The notes under the pieces are model-generated. The model did not search any database. It saw nothing but the letters and a program-made list of their open reading frames with translations, and was not told the DNA's origin. The position numbers were made by a program, and so were the translations under genes. DNA of 64,000 nucleotides from Macrostomum hystrix (Eukaryota; Platyhelminthes; Macrostomidae), in assembly GCA_950097015.1 (NCBI GenBank), contig CATNEN010000039.1:2671001-2735000 (forward strand), given 5' to 3'. Position 1 is the first letter of the stretch. Each line of letters starts with the position of its first letter. Below are positions 13,132 to 25,186 of the stretch, piece after piece.

Positions 13132-14100
13132 ATGCATCAGTCAGGTGTTCGTCGATACAAATTAATCTCTTTTAAAGTAGCATATCTCAGAAAAAAAGGA
13201 ATTGTCTTTCTGATTGAAACAGGTGATGTGTGTTGTCTTACGGAATCGGAATCTATCGATTGTGTGAACATTGCATTCTTAAATGATTATCTAGGCCAAA
13301 CGTACTCACCTGGCTGTTGTACCGTATGGGCGGTTGATATTAAAAATAACCAGCCCGGATTCTCGCTTTATTTACGTCTCTTGAGTGCATGGTACGAGCT
13401 ACGCAGCGTTAAGCGATACCGGCAGCGGCAAGATGCCGTCGCACATATAGAGCACATCTGGCCTATGAATTGTAAACTGTGGTATTACAGGTCCAAGTGG
13501 AGTCAGAGTCAGAGTCAAGTCAAGTCATCGGCTGCAGCATTGAATGTAACAGCACCGTCGACTGACCGTTGGAGGATCTTCTTAATTTGCTCGTCTCTGA
13601 CAAAAGCGCAGCGCTGCCTGTGAGACACATGAGATGACTCATTTATGTTCCGCTTGGACAAGTATCTGCAGAAAAAATCGATCTTGTTGTTGAATAGAAG
13701 CACACAGTTAACTGCCCTCGGAAGTGAAATAAGGGCAGCAGCAACACAAAGATTGCTCGAATATGTCTGCAGTAAGTCCAGAAAGCGTTTGGATGCCAAT
13801 GAAGCACTTTACCCCAGAAAGCATACCTGTCCATTAGGAGATCGCTACGCAGCGCATCACACAGGATGGCACAGCGGCTGCTCGAAAGAATCCCGCGACG
13901 TGTGTCACAAGACGCCAATTCCACTTTGTCGACGACACTTGATCGTATCGTTGGCTTCAAAGCAGACTTCCTTCCGTTCAGCTCTTGTAAGTCTTCGGAA
14001 ATAGTGATGATTTCCAAAGAATTGAATTTTGTATTCATGTCTGTACTGGTCCATTTCTTTGGAAAGAAATATTGCACCCTGTCGTCGTGAGAGCATAAAA
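13132..14100. other. Ambiguous coding signals on both strands, no family recognised
   Basis: Plus-strand frames are open at 13132-13623 (163 codons) and 13645-14004 (119 codons). Minus-strand frames are open at about 14096-13880 and 13799-13515. On the minus strand a GTATGC donor near 13838 and a CTGCAG acceptor near 13770 could join two exons, but the longer downstream frame is out of phase with the upstream one. I do not recognise either product and cannot choose a strand; this may be a decayed or chance coding signal. Confidence 0.2.
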
Positions 14101-14182
14101 ATGTTCTGTTATAGTTTAAAGCTAATGAATTGCTGGTATCTCCTCTGATTAATAGCAAAAAACCTACGTTTACACGCAGACT

Positions 14183-14546
14183 AATAATAATAATATAATA
14201 ATTGCTGGAGGGCTGCGGGCAATGGCACATCATTTAATGACGCTTATAGACCCGCAGCCAGCGAGGAGGCAATTCTGCCCATTTCGCTGACTCCTGAGCA
14301 CACACACACACAGATATACTTTACGCAGGCACACGCTCACACAGGTGTGTACATCTGCCCTGACTTTCTCATCGTCAGGCAGTGTACACTTCACTGCAGT
14401 GCCTTGGAGGTTGGCCGGCCCCCAAGGGCGTAAATTGCACGAAAAGCCCCCAAGTCTTCTCTCCGCGGCTGCGCCCCAAATAATTGTGGAATCGAACTTA
14501 GGGACCGTGGTGCGAGAGGCAAACGCGTTAACCGCTCTCTAACCGA
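14183..14546 (-). mobile_element. tRNA-derived SINE, family A, full-length copy
   Basis: On the minus strand the element begins with a tRNA-like head (GAGAGCGGTTAACGCG box-A region and AAGTTCGATTCC box B), followed by a body with CTGACGATGAGAAAGTCAGG and GCTCAGGAGTCAGCGAAATG, and ends in an ATT-rich tail. The same order recurs at 19612, 34428, 41462 and 62622. Confidence 0.85.
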
Positions 14547-14599
14547 CCCCCTCACGCAGACTATAACAAGTACATGAAATGCACTGGATAGAGAGATGG

Positions 14600-14710
14600 T
14601 TAAAAATACACCTCAGGCAGTAAATTCGAGCAAGAATCGAATTCTCGACCCCTCGATCAGAAGGCCGAAGCATTAGCTACTTGGGCTACACAACCTCCCT
14701 TCCTAGGTGC
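14600..14710 (-). mobile_element. tRNA-like SINE head, second family or degenerate copy
   Basis: Read on the minus strand, the segment shows a tRNA-like arrangement: TAGCCCAAGTAGCTAATG as a box-A-like start, then a stem around GGTCGAGAATTCGATTCT resembling a TPsiC arm. It is not a functional tRNA because the cloverleaf is incomplete. The body of this element was not delimited. Confidence 0.35.
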
Positions 14711-15100
14711 CTAGGCTGCTATCCATTACATGCGCATTTGTCTCGTTCTGTACATATAGGATATTTTTACTGCAAGTGCGTAAGTTCGAACCTCTCGCAG
14801 CTTGAATCATCCGAGTCGCGAGCGAAGCCATGGAAGCAGTTGGCGCAGTATCCAAATCGAGCCAGCTGCGCTCGAGGTTGGATCCCGTACGCGGATGTTG
14901 CTACTGATTTCGTGGATATGTCCGACTTTACTTGACAATTGACTTGACCATTGATCTGGAGTTTTACTCTGCGGGCCAGTGAAGCAACATTTTTTCAGAG
15001 ATTACGAAATATCTCAAAGGGTCTTCAACATGAACTCTAGCACCTATATATATATCACCCGATGATAACTTATTAAAGAACTCGATGCAATAATGCTTGT

Positions 15101-15698
15101 TTAGAATCTTTTTTTCGGAGCCAACCTGTCGCAGCTTTCGTCATTTGCGTTGCCAGCTAAGCGGTTGGAGCGCCCTTCGCTGCATTTAAGTAAAGTCAGC
15201 TGATTGCTTTCAGTCTCGATCGTGCCTGCAGACGGCTTTATATTTTTTGCTGACCTGTTGACCGGTGATCTGCCGTGCGTGCGCTTCTCCGTAGCTGTCG
15301 ACATCGAATTAAAAATCTCAGGAGATGAAGGACGCTGCTGAAAGCCTGATTGGTAGCTTCTGAAAGTCGACTGAACGGGTAGCAACAAATTTCGGATCGG
15401 GATCAGCAGGAATTCGGCAGTGGAAGTCCGATTCTGATCTAATAATTTATTCTTTTGTAACTATATGACGATTTCGATAAATAGTAGACGCAATTTTGAG
15501 CTGGTACTAACGAGTGAGAATGTACCATCAATGTTAGAATACAACATAATATATATGCATTGCGTTGCGTTGTCTCACCTGTTCTATGTCAGAAAGATTG
15601 TCAGATGGGCGAATATTATCGCATTGATCTAAAACAACGGTGGAAAATAACAAAATGTAAATTAGGGTCACTATTTTTGCCCACACACAGGTTGACAT
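15101..15698 (-). CDS. Putative secreted protein, two exons, 150 aa, family unknown
   Basis: Exon 1 (15698-15579, 40 codons from ATG) encodes a clear signal-peptide-like start: MSTCVWAKIV, a hydrophobic core LIYILLFSTVVL, then DQCDNIRPSDNLSD. It ends in CAG followed by a good GTGAGA donor. Exon 2 (15433-15101) follows an ATCAG acceptor in the same phase and encodes 110 basic, Ser/Asn-rich residues ending APKKRF and a TAA stop. The mature part has three Cys (DQC, LKC, ESC) and several KR/RR-type basic pairs. I do not recognise it; a prohormone or cationic secreted peptide is possible but unproven. Exon 1 is easily missed because it is short. Confidence 0.45.
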
Positions 15699-15782
15699 AG
15701 CAAAACGTGTTTCGAATATAGAATTAATTCGTGAAATACTGAAATTTCAGTATATTCGTTTTGAAAATGTTGATTGGTAAAT

Positions 15783-15845
15783 TTTATGGTTTATGGTTTA
15801 TGGTTTATGGTTTATGGTTTATGGTTTATGGTTTATGGTTTATGG
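15783..15845. repeat. 7-bp (TTTATGG)n microsatellite
   Basis: About nine perfect TTTATGG copies. They sit just upstream (in minus-strand sense) of the secreted-protein start and at the 3' end of the frame that stops at 15840. Confidence 0.95.
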
Positions 15846-17125
15846 TTCTCTCAAAATCTGTAAAATCTCAGACAATACATCAACTAAGTAAAAATTAACC
15901 TTCTCAGCCATCAGCTCTGGCATCGACTCACATGTACTACTTCCAGTAGGCAAGTGACAAGTTTCGGCGCGACAATCCTCTTGTACACTGCAACACTGTT
16001 GCGGTTGAACTGCGGAGTCGTTGAGAGTTTCCGCTGCAGCTAAATCCGTTAATTTTTTGCTGGATGTCCAACCTCTGTTGATGCTCATCCCCGAAGAGCA
16101 AAAGGTGGACCAGGTGTTGCCGGTGAAAGTCTTTTCAGCCATTAAGCTCTCGCTAATGTCGCCCTGTCCTGATGCTCTGTCCGTGAAGCTCTCGAGCGAA
16201 GCATTCTGTTTCCTAGCGTCGTTAAAATCGACGGCTGGGCAGCACAAGCCAGCGCTGGAAGGAAAATCGCCGCTGTGATTGGCTGCCAGGTTAGGCGATG
16301 CAGAAACAGCCTTGCTGTGATTGGCTGCCAGGTTAGGCGATGCAGAAACAGCCTTGTTATATGAGGACTGCAAGCCCCAGGCCACGACCGGACAAGTCCT
16401 CGCATCGGTGACGAAATCGTCGCAGCTGCTGCCCAGTGAGATATCGTCATCGAGGGTTCGCGCCGAATCCGTGAACCTGGTCGTTGGCAATAGTAGATTG
16501 CAGGAAACTGCATCGTTATCAATAGTTTCTGCAACAGATCTGTAATAGCTTCTGTAATACTTCCCCCTTCTCACTGTGCTTGTTTACGCTCGCCCGGCCT
16601 CGTCTCTGATTGGCTAGCTGCTCGTCTCTCTTTCCTCACCCCACCTTTTCAGCTCTTAACCTTTGGCCCGTCCATACTCGTGCTACCCTTCTGCTCCCTC
16701 CTTATCTCTTGATTTATATACTTGATTCTCATTTTCGATTCTTACGGCGAAGTGCGAAGACTCAATTCATTTTGAGAAGTCACTACAGTTTCTGGATTGC
16801 TGCTCAGGACGCCAAGTTACTGGCCCATACGCCAATGGCAGACGATCTTGAGGGTCCGAAGCCAATAATCAAATAATTTAATTAATCTAAAATAATCCGA
16901 GAGCCCAGATAAATGTACGCGCAGCTCCATACAATGCCTTGTCCTTCGTACCTATCTACGCAGTCGAATTTCCTTTGCATACGCTTGCGGCGCCTCCTGG
17001 ATCGGCCCGGCAGCGGCCAGCAGTAGGTGGAGCCGAGCGTATCGGCTGTCCAGGAGTCGGCCGTCGAGTTGGGAATCGAGTCGGGTTCGCAGCTGTTTTT
17101 TGTCCATTGAGCACTTGTGTCACAC
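15840..17125 (-). CDS. Possible Cys-rich protein gene, at least two exons, family unknown
   Basis: A 244-codon minus frame (16574-15840) is open; it has no family match that I recognise, contains a tandem duplication of a 14-residue block (KAVSASPNLAANHS) and several Cys including QCC and LCC. Upstream, a 174-bp candidate exon (17125-16952) has a TGCAG acceptor and a GTACGA donor. It encodes CDTSAQWTKNSCEP..., TYCWPLP and a polybasic RSRRRRKR followed by FDC. Its phase (two bases left over) matches acceptors at 16551 or 16539. The polybasic run resembles a furin site, so a processed secreted product is conceivable. The 5' end, and whether the two parts belong together, are unresolved. Confidence 0.35.
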
Positions 17126-17529
17126 CTGCACCCATTGCAAGGCATAAACCTGTGCAGGTGTCTAACTAGCAGATTGTTCATCCCTGAGCATTGATAGCCG
17201 GTCTAGATCAGCTCACGAGATGCACCCATATCGAGATGGATTTATTAATTTAACGCCTTCTCGCCTAACCGGATTTACTAGAATGTCTATGGCTAAAGGT
17301 CACTCATATAACAAATATGTGCACATCTTGAATCGAATCGACTATTTTTGTCCTATGTGGAAGAAATATAATGGCGTGGGATAGCGGCCCGTGCTGAATA
17401 GTACAATAGTAGACAGCTATATTTACTTATTCAATTCGATAAAAGCTCCACAGTGTTGGGTTTAACTTCTCTTACATTACCTTTTAAATAAAAATTTCTG
17501 AACTTTATTTTAGTACGAGTATAATTGTT

Positions 17530-17635
17530 TACCAGAGGCATACGAGAGATATACGAGTACCAGAGGCATACCAGAGATATTCGAGTACCAGAGGCATACC
17601 AGAGGCATACCAGAGGCATACCAGAGGCACCCGAT
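17530..17635. repeat. Short minisatellite around ACCAGAGGCATACC
   Basis: Five or six imperfect copies built from CCAGAGGCATACCAGAG and GATATACGAGTA pieces. No gene is seen in the surrounding 17130-18344 stretch apart from the 5' flank of the polyQ gene. Confidence 0.7.
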
Positions 17636-18344
17636 TGAAAGTTCTCAAAAATTGATATAAAGTATCTTCTCAAAAGGGAAGTTGAACAAATAGGCTCAAG
17701 AAAAAAACTACTCTAATTCGCAAGTTAGCCCCGATACTTGTTTTAATAAGGTCCATTACGCCGACGCCATTGGTTAAACTTTAAACAGCATTTTGAGTAG
17801 TGTGATGTGCCGTGCTCAGCTCAATGTTACCAGACACTTTAGGGTGGCAGTGGAAACTCAAGCGATACGCAGCGAGTAGGACAAAAAGGAATCGGATATT
17901 CAGATGGCATCGGCCTTAACCACGATTGAATTTCTTACGAAACAGTTTTTGCGACTCCGGCCGACCATGCATTATGCATCGAGAGCAGCTAAAGACAGTC
18001 CATTATGCTGCTGAAACTGCAGCTGCACAATTGTCCCTTATCTAAAATCCTGCGATGGACTCACTCTCTACCTCTCACTGCCCCCCCCGACTTACCCCCT
18101 CTCTCTCTATGGCCGAGTGGCGGTGCATTGTCCCGTCTTCCGGGACGGGCTGGGCGGCTTGGAAACTGGCGCTGCACACGAGGATAGTTAGGTATATGGG
18201 CACCCTATAAGTATGGAACTGTCGAGGCAGGTGTACAGTGCTTTAACTGACTGGCTCAAGGGCCGATTCGCCTATTGAGTAAATGAATTTCTCACAGGTA
18301 TTAACAGAAGAACTGTACTGTCGACGAGGCTTGAAGATATCGGC

Positions 18345-19188
18345 ATGGCAGCGGATGGAGCCAAGTCTTCCGTGACCTTCCTGATGCCACCTGTTGCAGC
18401 AGAGGAAGTGCTAGCTCAATCGCAGCCGCAGCAGCTGCAGCACATTGGCAGTTTGTACTTCAAGCCGCCTGTTGTGAGACCGGAGCTGCAGAGACAGCAG
18501 ACGCAACAGCAGCTACCCCAGCAGTCGAATGGAATCAAGGTAAATCCAGTGGAAGGCAGTTCATTAAATTTTATTTTTTACAACTAATCAAGCCAGTACG
18601 AGTTACACCCCTTGCAATAAGTTAGAAGTGCGACCCTCACTTATGTGCAAATATGAAGATTAGACGCACAAAAAAGCATTTTTACGTGACTTTCAGCGAT
18701 TTGATATTGGCTCTATGCTAATCGAATGTGGCCATAGGCCCACAGCGCTTCGTTGTCCCGGGATGCCTGTCTCAGGCCTGGGTTCGTCAATGGCCTTGTT
18801 AAGGCCACACTGAAACTTCAAAACTAGTCGTATTTTTTAACTTAAAAATGGCCCTTTTAACTGACGTCAGCAGCAGCAGCAGCAGCAGCAGCGCACAGCA
18901 TCAACAGCCGCCAGGCACCTTCAGCTGCTGGTCAGTAGAGACGCTCGCCGGCCAATCGAATCGGCTCGGCGTGCTGTGGCAGCCTCGGCGGCCTGCAAGC
19001 GGCCAGTCTCCGTGGCTGCATCCGCCGCAGTCGCCTCCAACTGTCCGATCACACCGATCAGCGCCACAGCCTGCCGTCGCAGCTGCCGCAGTCCCCGACA
19101 AGTTTGCGGATCTCGTCAAGCAACATCGCAAGCGTCTGTTGAAACAAATTCACAGAAATCCAGACATGAACAGCAGAAACAAAAGCAA

Positions 19189-19226
<38 letters not shown>

Positions 19227-19416
19227 GCAGCAGCGAGGGGTGTACAAAAGCTGTCCAGTGACGATAGTTGAAGACTCAGTCTGGCTTGACAACGTCTCCA
19301 AGCTGGAGATTAAACTGGCTCTGAGGCCGAGGCGGCAATGGAATCAGACCTCGGCTGCAACAAATGCGGACGCTGGCGAGGACCCGTGCTTGCATAACTC
19401 ACCTGATCAGGCCTAG
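18345..19416 (+). CDS. PolyQ-rich protein of unknown function, two exons, 246 aa
   Basis: Exon 1 (18345-18539) starts MAADGAKSSVTFLMPP and is Q-rich; it ends AAG before a GTAAAT donor. Exon 2 (18871-19416) starts after a GACGTCAG acceptor and keeps the same phase, beginning with seven Gln. It runs through an Ala/Ser/Cys-containing middle and a second polyQ block (about 15 Gln after KQKQE) into RGVYKSCPVTIVEDSVWLDN and a KLEIKLALRPRR segment, ending at TAG. A competing frame (18848-19261) is also open across most of exon 2, so the choice rests on splice phase. No domain was recognised; the C-terminal 60 residues look the most protein-like. Nuclear regulators often carry such polyQ, but that is only suggestive. 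Confidence 0.45.
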
Positions 19417-19611
19417 GCTGGACTCCACAGATAGAATGATCTGGTTAAATGGTTACTAGCCCCATTTTGTTATTCGGTCGTCCAGGTCGTGCTAAAAGCG
19501 TTGCCTTGTGAATTCATGCCACTTAATGTCTTTCCAAAATGAAAATAATTTATTCCATAGACTTGGCTGGCTCTCACTCGAGTATTTGCATGATAAAAAA
19601 CTTATATTTGC

Positions 19612-19945
19612 AGGAGGGCTGCGGGCAATGGCAAATCACTTGGTGACACTAGACCTGCAATTCTGCTCATTTCGCTGACTCCTGAGCACACGCGCGCACA
19701 GATACCGTACGCAGGCACACACTCACACAATTGTGTTCATCTGCTCTGACTTTCTCATCGTCAGGCAGTGTACACTTCCACTGTGCCTTGAAGGTTGGCC
19801 CTCCAGGGCACAATTACACAACAAGTCCCCAAGCCTTCTCTCCGCTGCTGCGCCCCAAATGAATGTGGTCTCGCCGCGAAATCGAGCTCAGGGACCTTGG
19901 TGCGAGAGGCGAACGCGTTAGGCCGCTTTGCCACTCACCCACGCA
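19612..19945 (-). mobile_element. tRNA-derived SINE, family A
   Basis: Minus-strand copy with head (GTGGCAAAGCGGCC, GAGCTCGATTTC), the CTGACGATGAGAAAGTCAG body and the GCTCAGGAGTCAGCGAAATG segment. It lacks about 20 bp present near the 3' end of the other copies. Confidence 0.85.
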
Positions 19946-20644
19946 CGGGTATTTGCTTGGCAAAACAGTCTCTGGTCGGCTCCAGAACTGAACTAAACTT
20001 CAGTTCCCCTCACTCGAAGTGGATTTACTTAAGGTAGATTTACTCAAGGTAGACACGATGCGTGATCTCGAACTATTTTAACTCCATACCACCAACTAGT
20101 CCTTGAATTGTATACTTTTATGCACAACAGCGCAGCTACTTCTACTCTAAGTAGTCTGTCTACTGCTGTCTCCTGAACAGAAAGTTTTATGCGAAACAAT
20201 ACATTATTTATTCGCGACTGTTAAACCTATTCAAGATCGCAGTTGGCTTGGGCTGCAGAATCGATGCACGAGGCTGACTCAAGAAACTGAGGTCCCAGCT
20301 GCTAATAGCGTCGGGCGGATCAATGACTTTCCATTAGCTCAGAGAGTTGCGAATCGAATGGGAAAATCGCTGAGCTGATGGATAATCTGTTCCGACTTGT
20401 GCTCAAGTCTGCCTCTAAGGAAACAATTTTCATGAACAGTAACTTCGATTAAAATCGTCTTTTTGTGAGTTGTGCCGCTTCTGCTGTGAGCCGCTTCTGC
20501 TGTGATTTTTGTGACATTGGCTGTCTGATCCTTGCAAGAATGATAAAACTATTGGGAAATTTCGCGATTTCGTCAAGGACTATGTGCCTGGATGTCTTTC
20601 AGATTAATACATGATCAGGTCCGGGTTGGACAGAGAAACAAGTA
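19946..20644. other. Intergenic, no feature seen
   Basis: Mixed-composition sequence with no long ORF, no RNA-like fold and no repeat. Confidence 0.6.
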
Positions 20645-20812
20645 TGTTCCAGTGTGATGGAACATGATCCAGGGTGATGGAACATGATCCAGGGTGATGG
20701 AACATGATCCAGGGTGATGGAACATGATCCAGGGTGATGGAACATGATCCAGGGTGATGGAACATGATCCAGGGTGATGGAACATGATCCAGGGTGATGG
20801 AACATGATCCAA
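20645..20812. repeat. 20-bp minisatellite, about 8 near-perfect copies
   Basis: Unit GGTGATGGAACATGATCCAG, almost perfect; a variant first copy reads AGTGTGATGGAAC. The lack of divergence suggests recent expansion. Confidence 0.95.
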
Positions 20813-20994
20813 GCTTCCTTTGCGACTGAAAAAAATTAAAATATTTGTGCATGATTTGCTATCGGGCAAAATTTGCTTTCGATTGCTCAAAGTTAAAAAA
20901 TCATTGGACAATAAGTCTAGGAGAAGATGTGAATTACCAGACATACAGACACTGTACAGTTCTAGTCTGCTGACAGATATGAGGACGGGTTCCA

Positions 20995-21517
20995 GTTCAC
21001 AGCACCTGATCTCACACTTCACAGCACCTGATCTCACACTTCACAGCACCTGATCTCACACTTCACAGCACCTGATCTCACACTTCACAGCACCTGATCT
21101 CACACTTCACAGTACCTGATCTCACACTTCACAGTACCTGATCTCACACTTCACAGTACCTGATCTCACACTTCACAGTACCTGATCTCACACTTCACAG
21201 TACCTGATCTCACACTTCACAGCACCTGATCTCACACTTCACAGCACCTGATCTCACACTTCACAGCACCTGATCTCACACTTCACAGTACCTGATCTCA
21301 CACTTCACAGCACCTGATCTCACACTTCACAGTACCTGATCTCACACTTCACAGTACCTGATCTCACACTTCACAGCACCTGATCTCACACTTCACAGCA
21401 CCTGATCTCACACTTCACAGCACCTGATCTCACACTTCACAGCACCTGATCTCACACTTCACAGCACCTGATCTCACACTTCACAGCACCTGATCTCACA
21501 CTTCACAGTACCTGATT
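20995..21517. repeat. 22-bp minisatellite, about 24 copies
   Basis: Unit GCACCTGATCTCACACTTCA with one C/T variable position (AGCACC or AGTACC) that forms runs of like copies. The following 21518-22088 contains no gene that I can see. Confidence 0.95.
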
Positions 21518-22088
21518 TCACTGAGCACCGTTGCCACTTTTCAATACAATTAATTCACTGATTCAAGCTGAAGTGAATCAGAGCTGTTCACCAATTTAAG
21601 ATAATTTTTTAGTCCACTCTCTTTTGCCAGCCAAGATAGGAGACTGAGAGGGTTGAGCAAAGTTCGGCCAATAAAAGACTGAGTATTTCGGGTTGCTCGT
21701 GGCTGCAGGTCGGAGGGAACTCAAGAAAAGCTAAAGCGGTTTTACCGCCACTAGGGACATTGATAATTCATTGGTACCGTACCACGGATGCCCCACCCAG
21801 TACAGGCAGCGAACTTTGCTTAATTAGTTCCTGCCGAGAGAAGCCAATTAGCCTTGTCGGCTCACGCCACTCTGATATATAATAAATTAATTCAGAGTAA
21901 GCAAGCGCATACGTTTAAAACTCGCCCCGCTGACCAAAACCACACGAGCGAACCTTCTACATTGCATACCGAACCTCGATTTCATATAGTTTCAGGCAAG
22001 TTACAAAGAACTGGCATATAATTCAATAGAATTCCAGGAAAGTACCTCAGGCACAGTTTCAACGTTTATGAATACGAGTTATAATAGT

Positions 22089-24570
22089 TCAGTGAGATTC
22101 ACACAGCCTGTCACCAATGAGATTCACACAGCCTGTTATCAATGAGATTCACACAGCCTGTCATCAATGAGATTCACACAGCCTGTTATCAATGAGATTC
22201 ACACAGCCTGTCATCACTGAGATTCACACAGCTTGTCACCAATGAGATTCACACAGCCTGTTGTCAATGAGATTCACACAGGCTGTTTGTTATCAATGAG
22301 ATTCACACAGCCTGTCACCAATGAGATTCACACAGCCTGTCATCAATGAGATTCACACAGCCTGTCATCAATGAGATTCACACAGCCTGTCATCAATGAG
22401 ATTCACACAGCCTGTCACCAATGAGATTCACACAGCCTGTCATCAATGAGATTCACACAGCCTGTTATCAATGAGATTCACACAGCCTGTCATCAATGAG
22501 ATTCACACAGCCTGTTATCAATGAGATTCACACAGCCTGTCATCACTGAGATTCACACAGCTTGTCACCAATGAGATTCACACAGCCTGTTGTCAATGAG
22601 ATTCACACAGGCTGTTTGTTATCAATGAGATTCACACAGCCTGTCACCAATGAGATTCACACAGCCTGTCATCAATGAGATTCACACAGCCTGTCATCAA
22701 TGAGATTCACACAGCCTGTCATCAATGAGATTCACACAGCCTGTCACCAATGAGATTCACACAGCCTGTCATCAATGAGATTCACACAGCCTGTTATCAA
22801 TGAGATTCACACAGCCTGTCATCAATGAGATTCACACAGCCTGTTATCAATGAGATTCACACAGCCTGTCATCACTGAGATTCACACAGCTTGTCACCAA
22901 TGAGATTCACACAGCCTGTTGTCAATGAGATTCACACAGGCTGTTTGTTATCAATGAGATTCACACAGCCTGTCACCAATGAGATTCACACAGCCTGTCA
23001 TCAATGAGATTCACACAGCCTGTCATCAATGAGATTCACACAGCCTGTCATCAATGAGATTCACACAGCCTGTCACCAATGAGATTCACACAGCCTGTCA
23101 TCAATGAGATTCACACAGCCTGTTATCAATGAGATTCACACAGCCTGTCATCAATGAGATTCACACAGCCTGTCATCACTGAGATTCACACAGCCTGTTA
23201 TCAATGACATTCACACAGCCTGTCATCAATGAGATTCACACAGCTTGTCACCAATGAGATTCACACAGCCTGTTGTCAATGAGATTCACACAGGCTGTTT
23301 GTTATCAATGAGATTCACACAGCCTGTCACCAATGAGATTCACACAGCCTGTCATCAATGAGATTCACACAGCCTGTCATCAATGAGATTCACACAGCCT
23401 GTCATCAATGAGATTCACACAGCCTGTCACCAATGAGATTCACACAGCCTGTCATCAATGAGATTCACACAGCCTGTTATCAATGAGATTCACACAGCCT
23501 GTTATCAATGAGATTCACACAGCCTGTCATCACTGAGATTCACACAGCCTGTTATCAATGACATTCACACAGCCTGTCATCAATGAGATTCACACAGCCT
23601 GTCATCAATGAGATTCACACAGCCTGTCATCAATGAGATTCACACAGCCTGTCATCAATGAGATTCACACAGCCTGTCACCAATGAGATTCACACAGCCT
23701 GTCATCAATGAGATTCACACAGCCTGTTATCAATGAGATTCACACAGCCTGTCATCAATGAGATTCACACAGCCTGTTATCAATGAGATTCACACAGCCT
23801 GTCATCACTGAGATTCACACAGCTTGTCACCAATGAGATTCACACAGCCTGTTGTCAATGAGATTCACACAGGCTGTTTGTTATCAATGAGATTCACACA
23901 GCCTGTCACCAATGAGATTCACACAGCCTGTCATCAATGAGATTCACACAGCCTGTCATCAATGAGATTCACACAGCCTGTCATCAATGAGATTCACACA
24001 GCCTGTCACCAATGAGATTCACACAGCCTGTCATCAATGAGATTCACACAGCCTGTTATCAATGAGATTCACACAGCCTGTTATCAATGAGATTCACACA
24101 GCCTGTCATCACTGAGATTCACACAGCCTGTTATCAATGAGATTCACACAGCCTGTTATCAATGAGATTCACACAGCCTGTCATCACTGAGATTCACACA
24201 GCCTGTTATCAATGACATTCACACAGCCTGTCATCAATGAGATTCACACAGCCTGTCACCAATGAGATTCACACAGCCTGTCATCACTGAGATTCACACA
24301 GACTGTTATCAATGACATTCACACACCCTGTCATCAATGAGATTCACACAGCCTGTCACCAATGAGATTCACACAGCCTGTCATCAATGAGATTCACACA
24401 GCCTGTCATCAATGAGATTCACACAGCCTGTCATCAATGAGATTCACACAGCCTGTCATCAATGAGATTCACACAGCCTGTCATCAATGAGATTCACACA
24501 GCCTGTCATCAATGAGATTCACACAGCCTATCACCAGTGAGATTCACACAGCCCGTCACCAGTGAGATTA
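22089..24570. repeat. 2.5 kb 25-bp satellite with higher-order structure
   Basis: About 98 copies of a 25-bp unit with core GAGATTCACACAGCCTGT followed by CATCAAT, CACCAAT or TATCAAT. A marker copy (GGCTGTTTGTTATC, four bases longer) occurs at 22281, 22610, 22939, 23293 and 23872. The first two spacings are exactly 329 bp, the third is 354 bp and the last 579 bp, showing block duplication of about 13 units with later 25-bp gains. Confidence 0.97.
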
Positions 24571-25186
24571 ACAAGATTAAGAATTATTCGTGCCGCACAG
24601 AACCGGCCCACACGGTCATTGCAAAAGACAGAAATTGTCAGGGAATCGGGCAATGTTTAGACAAAACTACTCATGGGTGCTGAAAAAGGAAGAAGTCGAG
24701 GACAGGGGGATGCCGAGTGTGCTGGCCGACTGGCAGCATCGGGGATTTCAGGACACACCCCTTCTGTAGATTCGATAAGCATCCGATGGGAGATGGGACG
24801 GGACGGGATCGAGCGAGTCCGGGGGGGAGGCCGGCGGATGAGGGGCCAGAGATGAGACGGCGCGACAGCAAGACAAGGCGAGATGCGGACTGACAGCGGC
24901 GAGCCGATGGAGGGAAAATGGCGAGCCGATGAAGCCGAGCCTCCCTCACGCAGTCCTGAAATCCCAGAGAGAACTGAGCTCCCTCGGGGGGCAGAGAGTG
25001 AGGGGAGATAGGGAGGGTGACGGGGCAAGCGAATGCAGCGGGGAAGCCAATCAGAGGCGCTGATTTGGCCCGGTCTCTCCGCTCACCCAGCCGACAAGCG
25101 TCTCGCATTTTTGTGCGCCCAAGTCGGAGCTCGGCTTCCTTGCAGGGCCCGGAACTGAAGTCTCTGAGCGAGTCGCACACTGAACT
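24571..25186. other. GC-rich upstream region of the KChIP-like gene
   Basis: G-rich sequence without a supported exon. It probably holds the 5' UTR and promoter of the downstream gene. Minus-strand frames here (24657-25180) are Pro/Arg/Ser-rich shadows of the composition. Confidence 0.5.

Noticed and set aside
15783-15845. Interstitial telomeric repeat
   Set aside because: The unit TTTATGG does not match animal telomere TTAGGG or known variants; treated as a simple microsatellite.
22089-24570. Regular short direct repeats that might be taken for a CRISPR array
   Set aside because: Units are contiguous with no unique spacers, the DNA is eukaryotic, and there are no cas genes. This applies to all arrays in the window.
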